A DNA stretch of 64,000 nt from Streptomyces lasiicapitis (GTDB lineage: Bacteria; Actinomycetota; Actinomycetes; Streptomycetales; Streptomycetaceae). This document shows positions 8,618 to 16,138 of this stretch, in pieces (within the stretch, counting starts at the first letter, position 1; each line of letters opens with the position of its first letter). Location: the NCBI RefSeq assembly GCF_014646335.1, contig NZ_BMNG01000011.1, positions 266,809-330,808 of the forward strand, read 5' to 3'. Below the pieces are notes generated by a model. It was not told where the DNA came from and did not search any database. It saw only the letters and a list, made by a program, of their open reading frames with translations. A program made the position numbers and the translations under genes.

Positions 8618-8646
8618 AGCATACGGGGGCCGTCGTACAGGGTCAA
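8618..8646 (-). promoter_or_regulatory. rpsA promoter, -35 TTGACC / -10 TATGCT
   Basis: On the minus strand TTGACC (8641-8646) and TATGCT (8618-8623) are separated by exactly 17 bp, close to the vegetative sigma consensus. The predicted start near 8611 gives rpsA a leader of about 200 nt. It shares the 389-bp region 8409-8797 with the divergent methyltransferase gene; I see no further gene in that region. Confidence 0.75.
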
Positions 8647-8797
8647 TGCGCGAAGGCGCACACCCGGGGCGGATCGCCGCATACCCGGCACAAAACCTGT
8701 TACATGAGGCCACACGGGCCGCATCGCGCTCTGCCGCGCCGCACCCCGGAGGGCCGCCGACAAGCCGCCAAGACAGCACGGACGGCACAGTACGACC

Positions 8798-9631
8798 ATG
8801 GAGCGGATCATCCAAGAGCCCGAAGCGCCCGAGCCCGAGGCCACCCGGCGTGACGCCGACGTCACCGAGAGCAGCCGCGCCAATCGTGGCTGGTGGGACC
8901 GGAACGCGGACGAGTACCAGATCGAGCACGGCACGTTCCTCGGGGACGACCGTTTCGTGTGGGGTCCCGAGGGCCTCGACGAGGTCGAGGCGGAGCTGCT
9001 CGGCCCGGCGGAGGACCTGAAGGGCAAGGACGTCCTGGAGATCGGCGCCGGCGCGGCCCAGTGCTCGCGCTGGCTCGCCGCGCAGGGAGCGCGGCCGGTC
9101 GCCCTCGACCTCTCCCACCGCCAGCTCCAGCACGCGCAGCGCATCCAGGAGGACTTCGGCGGCCGGGTGGCGCTGGTGGAGGCCGACGCGGGCGCGCTGC
9201 CGTTCGCGGGCGGCTCCTTCGACCTCGCCTGCTCCGCGTACGGGGCGCTGCCGTTCGTCGCCGACCCGGTGCGGGTCCTGCGGGACGTGCGCCGTGTGCT
9301 GCGCCCCGGGGGCCGATTCGTCTTCTCCGTCACGCACCCGATCCGCTGGGCCTTCCCGGACGAGCCGGGTCCGGAGGGTCTCTCGGTGGCGGCCTCCTAC
9401 TTCGACCGGACTCCGTACGTCGAGCAGGACGAGCAGGGCCGCGCGGTGTACGTGGAGCACCACCGGACGGTCGGGGACCGGGTGCGGGACGTGGTCGCGG
9501 GCGGGTTCCGCCTGGTGGACCTCGTGGAGCCGGAGTGGCCGGCGTGGAACACCCAGGAGTGGGGCGGGTGGTCGCCGCTACGGGGGAATCTGATTCCGGG
9601 GACGGCGATCTTCGTGTGCGAGCGGGACTGA
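8798..9631 (+). CDS. Class I SAM-dependent methyltransferase
   Basis: A 277-residue cytoplasmic enzyme with a Rossmann methyltransferase core: motif I VLEIGAGAAQCSRWLA at about residues 78-93, the acidic residue after beta-2 in VALDLSHRQL, DAGALPFAGGSFDLACSAYG (motifs II/III) and VLRPGGRFVFSVTHPIRW. This is the Methyltransf_11 layout. The acceptor molecule cannot be predicted. It starts with ATG and is divergent from rpsA. The following helicase gene is 107 bp downstream on the same strand and functionally unrelated. Confidence 0.85.
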   Translation: MERIIQEPEAPEPEATRRDADVTESSRANRGWWDRNADEYQIEHGTFLGDDRFVWGPEGLDEVEAELLGPAEDLKGKDVLEIGAGAAQCSRWLAAQGARPVALDLSHRQLQHAQRIQEDFGGRVALVEADAGALPFAGGSFDLACSAYGALPFVADPVRVLRDVRRVLRPGGRFVFSVTHPIRWAFPDEPGPEGLSVAASYFDRTPYVEQDEQGRAVYVEHHRTVGDRVRDVVAGGFRLVDLVEPEWPAWNTQEWGGWSPLRGNLIPGTAIFVCERD

Positions 9632-9738
9632 GGTCTCGGGGCCGATGCCTGCTGCTCGGGTCCGTTTCGGGCGTGGGCGGCGGTGTACGGGGCTGAGTGG
9701 GTGTTCGTGCTCGGGCGGCGGCGTACGAGACTGAGGGC

Positions 9739-12702
9739 GTGATCCGTGACGCCGCTCTGAAACTGCCCGTGCGCGAGGCGCTGCCCGCGCTGCGCGCCGC
9801 CCTGGAGGGGCCGGGTGCCGCCGTGCTGTGCGCGCCGCCCGGCACCGGCAAGACCACCCTCGTACCGCTGGCGCTCGCCGGGCTCGTGGACGGCGAGGGT
9901 GACGGGCGCGGTCCGGTACGTCGCGTCGTGGTCGCCGAGCCCCGGCGCATCGCCGCGCGGGCCGCCGCCCGGCGGATGGCGTGGCTGCTCGGCGAGAAGG
10001 TCGGCGGGAGCGTCGGCTACACGGTGCGCGGCGAGCGCGTGGTGGGGCCACGCGCTCGCGTGGAGGTCGTCACGACCGGTGTCCTGCTCCAGCGCCTGCA
10101 GCGCGACCAGGAGCTCGCGGGCGTGGATGCCGTCGTGATCGACGAGTGTCACGAGCGGCATCTGGACGCCGATACGGTCGCGGCCTTCCTGATCGACGTG
10201 CGCGAGGCGCTGCGGCCGGAGCTGAAGCTGGTGGCGGCTTCGGCGACCACGGACGCGGAGGGGTGGGCGCGGGTCCTCGGCGGTGCGCCCGTGGTGGAGG
10301 CGGCGGGGACCGCGCACCCCGTGGAGGTGGTGTGGGCTCCGCCCGCGCGGCCGGTGCGGCCGCCGCACGGGATGCGGGTGGATCCGGCGCTGCTCGCGCA
10401 TGTGGCCGCGACGGTGCGGCGGGCGCTTCGGGAGCGGGACGGGGACGTGCTGTGCTTCCTGCCCGGGGTCGGCGAGATCGGCCGGGTGGCGGGGCAGCTG
10501 GGGGATCTGGGCGGGGTCGAGGTGCTCCAGGTGCACGGGCGGGCGCCGGCCGCCGTGCAGGACGCGGTCCTCGCGGGCGGGGAGCGGCGCCGGGTCGTGC
10601 TCGCGACGTCGGTGGCCGAGTCGTCCTTGACGGTGCCGGGGGTGCGGGTCGTGGTGGACTCCGGTCTCGCGCGGGAGCCGCGGGTGGATCACGCGCGGGG
10701 GCTGAGTTCCCTGACCACCGTGCGGGCCTCGCAGGCGGCCGGGCGGCAGCGGGCGGGGCGGGCCGGGCGTGAGGCGCCGGGCGCGGTGTACCGGTGCTGG
10801 GCGGAGGCCGAGGACGGGCGCCTCTCGCGTTTCCCCTCCCCCGAGATCAAGGTGGCCGACCTGACGGCGTTCGCGCTGCAGGCCGCGTGCTGGGGGGATC
10901 CCGGGGCGGGCGGGCTCGCGCTGCTCGACGCGCCGCCCGCGGGCGCGATGGCCGCCGCGCGGGACGTACTGACGGCGATCGGCGCGGTGGACGGCGCGAC
11001 GGGGCGGGTCACGGACCGTGGGGTCCGGCTGTCCCGGGCCGGGGTGCACCCACGGCTCGCCCGCGCCCTCCTGGACGCGGCACCCCGGGTCGGCGCCCGC
11101 CGCGCGGCAGAGGCCGTCGCCCTCCTCAGCGAAGAGCCTCCCCGTGAGTACGGGGACGACCTCGCATCGGCGCTGCGTGCTGCCCGCCGGGGCGCGGACG
11201 CGTACGCCGCGCGCTGGCGGAGCGAGGTACGGCGCCTCACGTCGGCGGCGGGAGCCACGCCGTCGGCCACCGCGCCGCCGACCGGGGCGGCCACGTCCAC
11301 GGGTGCCGCGCCGTCGACCACGCCCATGTCGGCCGACCGGGCCACGCCCACGTCGGCCGCGACCACCGCGTCGGCGCGGGACATTTCCCACCCACTCGCC
11401 GGGCACCTGAAACCGGGGGCACCGAGCGCCGACGCCCCGGAGCGCGGTGGGGCCGGAGACACGGGCGGGGTCGGCCAGGAGCGGGTCAGCAGCAGCCCCA
11501 TGCCCACCCGCGACCCGGACCCAACAGGACCACACACCAACGCCGTGGAGGGAAGCCGAGGGCGGAAGGCCGCGAGCCCTGCACCCGCCCGGAACCCGGA
11601 ACCGGCAGAGGCACGCGCCGACGCGACGCAGAGCGGCTCGGCCTCGGACCGCGACGGCCGCGAGCACGACAGCGGCGGCCTCGGGCCCTTGGCCGACGGC
11701 CAGGGCCCCCGAGACGACCTAGTCGTAGGCCTCGTAGCCGCCCTCGCCTTCCCGGAGCGGGTGGCGAGGCGCCAGAGGGACGGGACGTATCTGATGGTCG
11801 GCGGGACGCGGGCCGAGGTGGGGAACGGGTCCGGGATCGCGGGGGCCCCGTGGGTCGCGGTGGCTGTGGCTGATCGGGGGGTGGGGGCCGGGCACGCTCG
11901 GGTGCGGCTCGGGGCCGTTGTCGACGAGGGTGTCGCCCGTGCGGCCGCCGCGTCGCTGCTCGCCGAGGGGGACGAGGTCGCCTGGGTCGACGGTGGGCTC
12001 GTCGCGCGGCATGTGGAGCGGCTGGGTGCGGTGGAGCTTGTGGTGCGGCCGTTGCGGGACCCGGACCCCGTACTCGTACGGGAAGGGCTGCTTGAAGGGC
12101 TGCGGCGGGAGGGGCTCGGGCTGCTGCGGTGGGACCGGGACGCGTCCGCACTGCGCGACCGGCTGCGATTTCTGCGGCGGCACCTGGGCGAGCCCTGGCC
12201 GGACGTGTCCGACGAGGTGCTCCTGGAGCGGGCCGACGCGTGGCTCGAACCCGAGCTCGGGCGGGCCCGCCGCCGCGCCGACCTGGGGCGCATCGACGCC
12301 GGGCAGGCGCTGACGCGGCTGCTGCCGTGGGCCACCGGCGAGGCAGCCCGCCTGGACGCCCTTGCGCCGGAGCGCGTGGAGGTGCCGAGCGGGTCCCGGA
12401 TCCGCGTCGACTACGCGGATCCCGAACAGCCCGTGCTGGCCGTGAAGTTGCAGGAGATGTTCGGGCTTCAGGACACTCCGCGCGTGGCGGGCGTACCGCT
12501 GCTTGTGCATCTGCTGTCGCCCGCAGGGCGCCCCGCGGCCGTCACCGCCGACCTCGCCTCCTTCTGGCGCGACGGCTACCGCTCGGTGCGCGCCGAACTG
12601 CGCGGCCGCTACCCGAAGCACCCCTGGCCGGAAGATCCGGCGACGGCCGCGCCGACCCGCTACACGAAGGCCCGCCAGGACCGACGGGGCGCGGGCGCCT
12701 GA
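9739..12702 (+). CDS. hrpB: ATP-dependent helicase HrpB
   Basis: A 987-residue DEAH-box helicase of the HrpB family. Walker A APPGTGKTT is at residues 32-40, the DEAH-box variant DECH at 135-138, motif III SATT, then RAGRAGR-type motif VI, and the HrpB-specific C-terminal domain (SGSRIRVDYADPEQPVLAVKLQEMFG). The role is probably RNA remodelling. The GTG at 9739 places MIRDAALKLPVREALPALR at the N-terminus as in relatives; the frame is open to a GTG at 9697. The protein is about 150 residues longer than usual because of a low-complexity Ala/Thr/Pro/Gly insertion at about 11241-11708 (residues about 501-656) between the helicase core and the C-terminal domain. Confidence 0.9.
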   Translation: MIRDAALKLPVREALPALRAALEGPGAAVLCAPPGTGKTTLVPLALAGLVDGEGDGRGPVRRVVVAEPRRIAARAAARRMAWLLGEKVGGSVGYTVRGERVVGPRARVEVVTTGVLLQRLQRDQELAGVDAVVIDECHERHLDADTVAAFLIDVREALRPELKLVAASATTDAEGWARVLGGAPVVEAAGTAHPVEVVWAPPARPVRPPHGMRVDPALLAHVAATVRRALRERDGDVLCFLPGVGEIGRVAGQLGDLGGVEVLQVHGRAPAAVQDAVLAGGERRRVVLATSVAESSLTVPGVRVVVDSGLAREPRVDHARGLSSLTTVRASQAAGRQRAGRAGREAPGAVYRCWAEAEDGRLSRFPSPEIKVADLTAFALQAACWGDPGAGGLALLDAPPAGAMAAARDVLTAIGAVDGATGRVTDRGVRLSRAGVHPRLARALLDAAPRVGARRAAEAVALLSEEPPREYGDDLASALRAARRGADAYAARWRSEVRRLTSAAGATPSATAPPTGAATSTGAAPSTTPMSADRATPTSAATTASARDISHPLAGHLKPGAPSADAPERGGAGDTGGVGQERVSSSPMPTRDPDPTGPHTNAVEGSRGRKAASPAPARNPEPAEARADATQSGSASDRDGREHDSGGLGPLADGQGPRDDLVVGLVAALAFPERVARRQRDGTYLMVGGTRAEVGNGSGIAGAPWVAVAVADRGVGAGHARVRLGAVVDEGVARAAAASLLAEGDEVAWVDGGLVARHVERLGAVELVVRPLRDPDPVLVREGLLEGLRREGLGLLRWDRDASALRDRLRFLRRHLGEPWPDVSDEVLLERADAWLEPELGRARRRADLGRIDAGQALTRLLPWATGEAARLDALAPERVEVPSGSRIRVDYADPEQPVLAVKLQEMFGLQDTPRVAGVPLLVHLLSPAGRPAAVTADLASFWRDGYRSVRAELRGRYPKHPWPEDPATAAPTRYTKARQDRRGAGA

Positions 12703-12729
12703 GCGGGCTCCGAAGTCCGCCGCGGTACG

Positions 12730-12840
12730 AAGGGCCCTGAAGGGGCGCGGGGCTGCGTCCATGTGCGGCTCCGCCGCGTGGGCGCGACCAGCCACTGACG
12801 GCCCGCAGGTTTCGCACCGCACATCCAGCGAAGCGCCTAG
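12730..12840. repeat. Streptomyces intergenic repeat between convergent genes
   Basis: Between hrpB and the DUF3068 gene lies a variant of the repeat found at 28732 and 43721, here on the opposite strand (AGGGGCGCGGGGCTG ... GGGCGCGACCAGCC). It carries an internal hairpin GCGGCTCCGCCGC. It ends with a 22-bp sequence (12819-12840) repeated exactly at 55700-55721, which contains the TAG stop of the DUF3068 gene. It may double as a terminator for both genes. Confidence 0.6.
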
Positions 12841-13835
12841 GCCTTGACCGGCTCGGGTTCCGGGTCCTTCGCGGCGGACGGCGCCGGGTCGCCCGGTCTG
12901 CGGCTGCGGGCCTCCAGCCAGAGGGAGAGCGCGAGCAGGAGCGCGCCGAGGACGAGGAAGCCCCAGGGGAGGTAGGAGGTCAGCAGGAGCACCAGGACGC
13001 GCTGGGACTTCACCAGGTCGACCGTGCTCTGGATGTAGTCCTCGCGCATCTTCACGTGCCCGGCGAACACCGTGACCTTGTCGCGGTCGCCGAGCAGGGT
13101 GCCGCCGCGCAGTTCGTTCCGCTGGATCTCCTCGCCGTAGACGGGCGCCCCGGTGGTCGGGTCGACCCAGAACTTGCGGATCGTGGTGTACCAGCGGGTG
13201 GTGCCGGTCTTGGCGAGGGACTCCGGGGTGATGTCCTTGACCGGCATCGTCCTGGGGAAGGGGACCTTGGTCCAGGGGATGGTCTGCTCGAAGTAGTAGA
13301 CCTTCACGCCGCGGAAGTCCTGGGTGCCCTTGTAGTGGATGGGCCTGGTGATGCGGGCCTGCGCGTCGAAGTACTCGTAGTCCCGCTTCTCGGTCAGGAA
13401 GGGCCACTTGAACTCGATGCCCTCGCGCTTGACGGGGTCGCCGTCGACCATCTCGCCGGTGGCGTGCACGGGTTCCTGGCTGTGCGCGTCGAAGATGTAC
13501 CGCTCGGGGATCTTGGAGACCATCTTGCCCTCGGCGTCCTGTACGTAGGACAGGGCGTCCCAGACCACGACGTCGCGGTCGGCACTCTTCTCGATCTTCT
13601 CCGACGCCTCCACGTTGCCCTTGAGGGTCTGCACGATGGTGACCATGGGGACCTTCTTGGCCTTCATCGTGCCGTAGTCGATGAGCGTCGGGTTCTTCGC
13701 CTCCAGGACCGCCTCCTGGTACTGGCTCGGCGGGATCTTGGCGAGGCGCGGGAAGGCGTACCAGCGCATGAGCGGGGACATGGCCGCGCAGAACACGGCG
13801 AAGGCGAGCAGGACCAGGCTGGCCTTGCGGCGCAT
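12837..13835 (-). CDS. DUF3068 domain membrane protein
   Basis: A 332-residue actinobacterial membrane protein. An N-terminal helix (MRRKASLVLLAFAVFCAAM) and a C-terminal helix (LLLTSYLPWGFLVLGALLLALSLWL) flank a large extracytoplasmic domain with ATGEMVDGDPVKREGIEFKWPF and YYFEQTIPWTKVPFP, features of DUF3068 (porin PorA-like family). The biochemical role is unknown. The ATG at 13835 sits behind GGGAGGG; the open frame to 14159 is non-coding upstream. Eleven bp upstream on the same strand is SPW_0924, so the two are probably co-transcribed. The stop codon lies inside a dispersed repeat. Confidence 0.85.
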   Translation of the reverse strand: MRRKASLVLLAFAVFCAAMSPLMRWYAFPRLAKIPPSQYQEAVLEAKNPTLIDYGTMKAKKVPMVTIVQTLKGNVEASEKIEKSADRDVVVWDALSYVQDAEGKMVSKIPERYIFDAHSQEPVHATGEMVDGDPVKREGIEFKWPFLTEKRDYEYFDAQARITRPIHYKGTQDFRGVKVYYFEQTIPWTKVPFPRTMPVKDITPESLAKTGTTRWYTTIRKFWVDPTTGAPVYGEEIQRNELRGGTLLGDRDKVTVFAGHVKMREDYIQSTVDLVKSQRVLVLLLTSYLPWGFLVLGALLLALSLWLEARSRRPGDPAPSAAKDPEPEPVKA

Positions 13836-13846
13836 CTCGGCCCTCC

Positions 13847-13981
13847 CTACGGGTGCTTGGGGACGGTGGTGAGCAGCGGCTTGGGCGAGGTCTCGCCGGA
13901 CGGGGCTCCGACGGCCGTGATCGTCAGGACCAGGGCGAGGGCGACGGCGAGACCGGTGGCGGCGGCGATGAGGGCACGCAT
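13847..13981 (-). CDS. SPW_0924 family small membrane protein
   Basis: A 44-residue protein: MRALIAAATGLAVALALVLT, then a short tail GAPSGETSPKPLLTTVPKHP. It consists of one transmembrane or signal helix plus a conserved C-terminal motif. I recognise the SPW_0924 family, conserved in streptomycetes and usually found just upstream of a DUF3068 gene, as here (11 bp). GGGAGG stands before the ATG. Function is unknown; conserved linkage suggests it works with the DUF3068 protein in the envelope. Confidence 0.85.
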   Translation of the reverse strand: MRALIAAATGLAVALALVLTITAVGAPSGETSPKPLLTTVPKHP

Positions 13982-14082
13982 ACGGGCCTCCCGAGGCGGC
14001 TGGAACCAGGAACTGACTGTGCGTCAGGGCTGGGGCACCGTAGCAACGGACAGGCCAGATGAGAACACGTTGCACACACGGC

Positions 14083-14117
14083 GACCGCCTCCGGCCCTTT
14101 GCGGGCCGGAGGCGGTC
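14083..14117 (-). terminator. Terminator hairpin of the lytic transglycosylase gene
   Basis: A perfect 15-bp stem, GACCGCCTCCGGCCC (14083-14097) with its complement at 14103-14117, around a TTTGC loop, 39 bp downstream of the stop at 14156. Confidence 0.85.
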
Positions 14118-14155
14118 GGGTGCTGCGTGCGGGTGGTGCGCGAGCGGAGGGCTTG

Positions 14156-15892
14156 TCACGCGGCGGGCGCGGCCACCTTCAGTTCGACGGTGATCGTGGC
14201 GCCGCCGTTGGTGACGATGCGTACGAAGTACGTCCCGGCGGTGTCGTCGGCGTACATCTTCGGCAGCAGCAGCTTGCCGTCCTCGTCGGTCTTGAGGCCC
14301 TTGAGGGTGCGCACGGGCTTGCCGTCGGCGTCCTTGAAGTAGGGGCCCTTGTCGTTCGCGGTGCCGTTCTGCGCCGACTTGATCATCGTGGCGGTGGCGG
14401 CGACGCCCGCGGCGCTCTCGCCCTTGTACGTCGCCTCGACCTCGACCTGGTCGGCGAACTCCTTGCCGGGCTCGCAGACCAGTGCCTTGTCGCTGGTGCG
14501 CTCCAGCTTGTCGGCCTGGCGGGCGGTGACGGTCGCGGGCACCTCGACGGCGGTCAGGGAGCGGTCCACGACCCGGGCGCGGACGGTGAACCCGCCGGTC
14601 CGCTCGCCCGCCTCGATGACGGGCGCCGTGGCCGTGCCGGTGCCGGTCGTGGTGACGGTGACGCTGCGCGCGCCGCCCTCGAACCGGGTGTCGGTGTCAC
14701 CGGAGATGGTGAACCGGACCTTGACCTTGGGCACGCCCCGGCCGGAGCCGGTCTCCGCCTTGGCCGCGACGCGCCCGGCGAAGGCGTCGCCCGCGGTCGC
14801 CGTCAGCTCCGCGGCACCCGCGTTCTCCAGGCGGGCGACCTGGTCGGCGGGCTTCGGGGGCTTCGGCGGCTTGGGGGGCTTCGGGGGCTCGGGCTTGTCC
14901 GGCGGCTTCGGGGTCCCGGGCCTCGTGTCGGTCTGGTCGGGCGTCTTGCCGGGCTTGCCGGGCTCCTGGGGCTCGGGCAGCGGCTTCGGCGGGGTGCTCG
15001 CCGGCGGCTTGGGCCTGAGCGGCGGGGTCGACGTGCCGGGCGAGGGCCGGTTCTCGTCGCTGCGGTCGCCCGGGAGGGAGCCGGAGCCGTCGGGGATCTC
15101 GTGGGTGCCCTTGCGGTAGTACTCCAGCCACGACAGGACCGTGTTCAGGTACTCCGTCGAGCGGTTGTAGCTGAGGATCGCGGCGTGCAGGTCGTCCTTG
15201 ACGGCGAGGTCGCGGCCGTTCGCGCACAGGTAGTGGGCGGCGCCGAGCGCGGCGTCGTAGATGTTGTTCGGGTCCTTCTTGCCGTCGGCGTTGCCGTCCT
15301 GCTGCCAGTTCTCCCAGGTGGAGGGGATGAACTGCATGGGGCCGACGGCGCGGTCGTGCGTGGTGTCGCCGTCGAACGCGCCGCCGTCGGTGTCGGTGAT
15401 CTTCGCGAAGCCGTTGCCGTTGAGGACCGGGCCGAGGATCGGCGTGAGCGTCGTGCCGTCGGCGTCGACGCGGCCGCCGCGGGCCTGGCCGGACTCGACC
15501 TTGCCGATGGCGGCGAGCAGTTGCCAGGGCAGGTTGCAGCCGGGCCGGGACATGCGCACGGCCGCTTCGGCCTTCTTGTACGCCTCCAGGACCGTGGCGG
15601 GCAGGCCCGCTTCGGGGTCGCCGGTGCCGACGCCGCCACCGCCGGGCTTGGCGGTCGGCGGGACGGGGCTGTGCAGGGGCGGGAGGTCCGTGTAGTACGG
15701 CGAGTTGCCGGTGGCGGAGTCGCCGTCCGGCGAGGGCGAGGAGTCCGCGGCGCCGGCGCCCGCGCGGTCGTCACGCGCCTGGTCGGTCGTCGCGCCAGGG
15801 GCCTGCGAGGCGGCCAGCGCCGCCACCGCCGCGGCGGCGACCGCGGTGGTCATCGCGGTCCTGCGCATCCGCTTGCCGAATACCGCCGCCAT
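14156..15892 (-). CDS. Secreted lytic transglycosylase with Ig-like C-terminal domains
   Basis: A 578-residue exported protein. A signal region (KRMRRTAMTTAVAAAAVAALA) is followed by a goose-lysozyme/MltB-type catalytic domain at about 115-300: LLAAIGKVESGQARGG with the catalytic Glu, then AVGPMQFIPSTWENW, DPNNIYDAALGAAHYLC and LSYNRSTEYLNTVL. A long Pro/Lys-Pro linker follows (PKPPKPPKPPKPPKP region), then two or three Ig-like repeats (RFTISGDTDTRFEGGARSV; VEATYKGESAAGVAA). It cuts peptidoglycan glycan strands, and the repeats probably project or anchor it. The ATG at 15892 has GGGGAGGGA; the open frame to 15991 is not needed. Confidence 0.85.
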   Translation of the reverse strand: MAAVFGKRMRRTAMTTAVAAAAVAALAASQAPGATTDQARDDRAGAGAADSSPSPDGDSATGNSPYYTDLPPLHSPVPPTAKPGGGGVGTGDPEAGLPATVLEAYKKAEAAVRMSRPGCNLPWQLLAAIGKVESGQARGGRVDADGTTLTPILGPVLNGNGFAKITDTDGGAFDGDTTHDRAVGPMQFIPSTWENWQQDGNADGKKDPNNIYDAALGAAHYLCANGRDLAVKDDLHAAILSYNRSTEYLNTVLSWLEYYRKGTHEIPDGSGSLPGDRSDENRPSPGTSTPPLRPKPPASTPPKPLPEPQEPGKPGKTPDQTDTRPGTPKPPDKPEPPKPPKPPKPPKPADQVARLENAGAAELTATAGDAFAGRVAAKAETGSGRGVPKVKVRFTISGDTDTRFEGGARSVTVTTTGTGTATAPVIEAGERTGGFTVRARVVDRSLTAVEVPATVTARQADKLERTSDKALVCEPGKEFADQVEVEATYKGESAAGVAATATMIKSAQNGTANDKGPYFKDADGKPVRTLKGLKTDEDGKLLLPKMYADDTAGTYFVRIVTNGGATITVELKVAAPAA

Positions 15893-16138
15893 GTCCGTGT
15901 ATCCCTCCCCTTGACGACCCTGCCCGTCGCCGCCCCGGGCGCACCCGCGCGCCACCTGGGCCGACTCAGGCGACACTACGACAACTTCCAAAGCCTAGAC
16001 ACCTGTTCGTGCCCGATTTTCCCGGGTTGGCGCGTCACAGCCCTGTCCCGGTTCCCCGTTGTTGCGCCCCGGATCCTTCTCGTTCACCGAAGGCTCGCCC
16101 GGGGCGCACTGTTTGCCCACAACTTCGGGCTTGTACGG

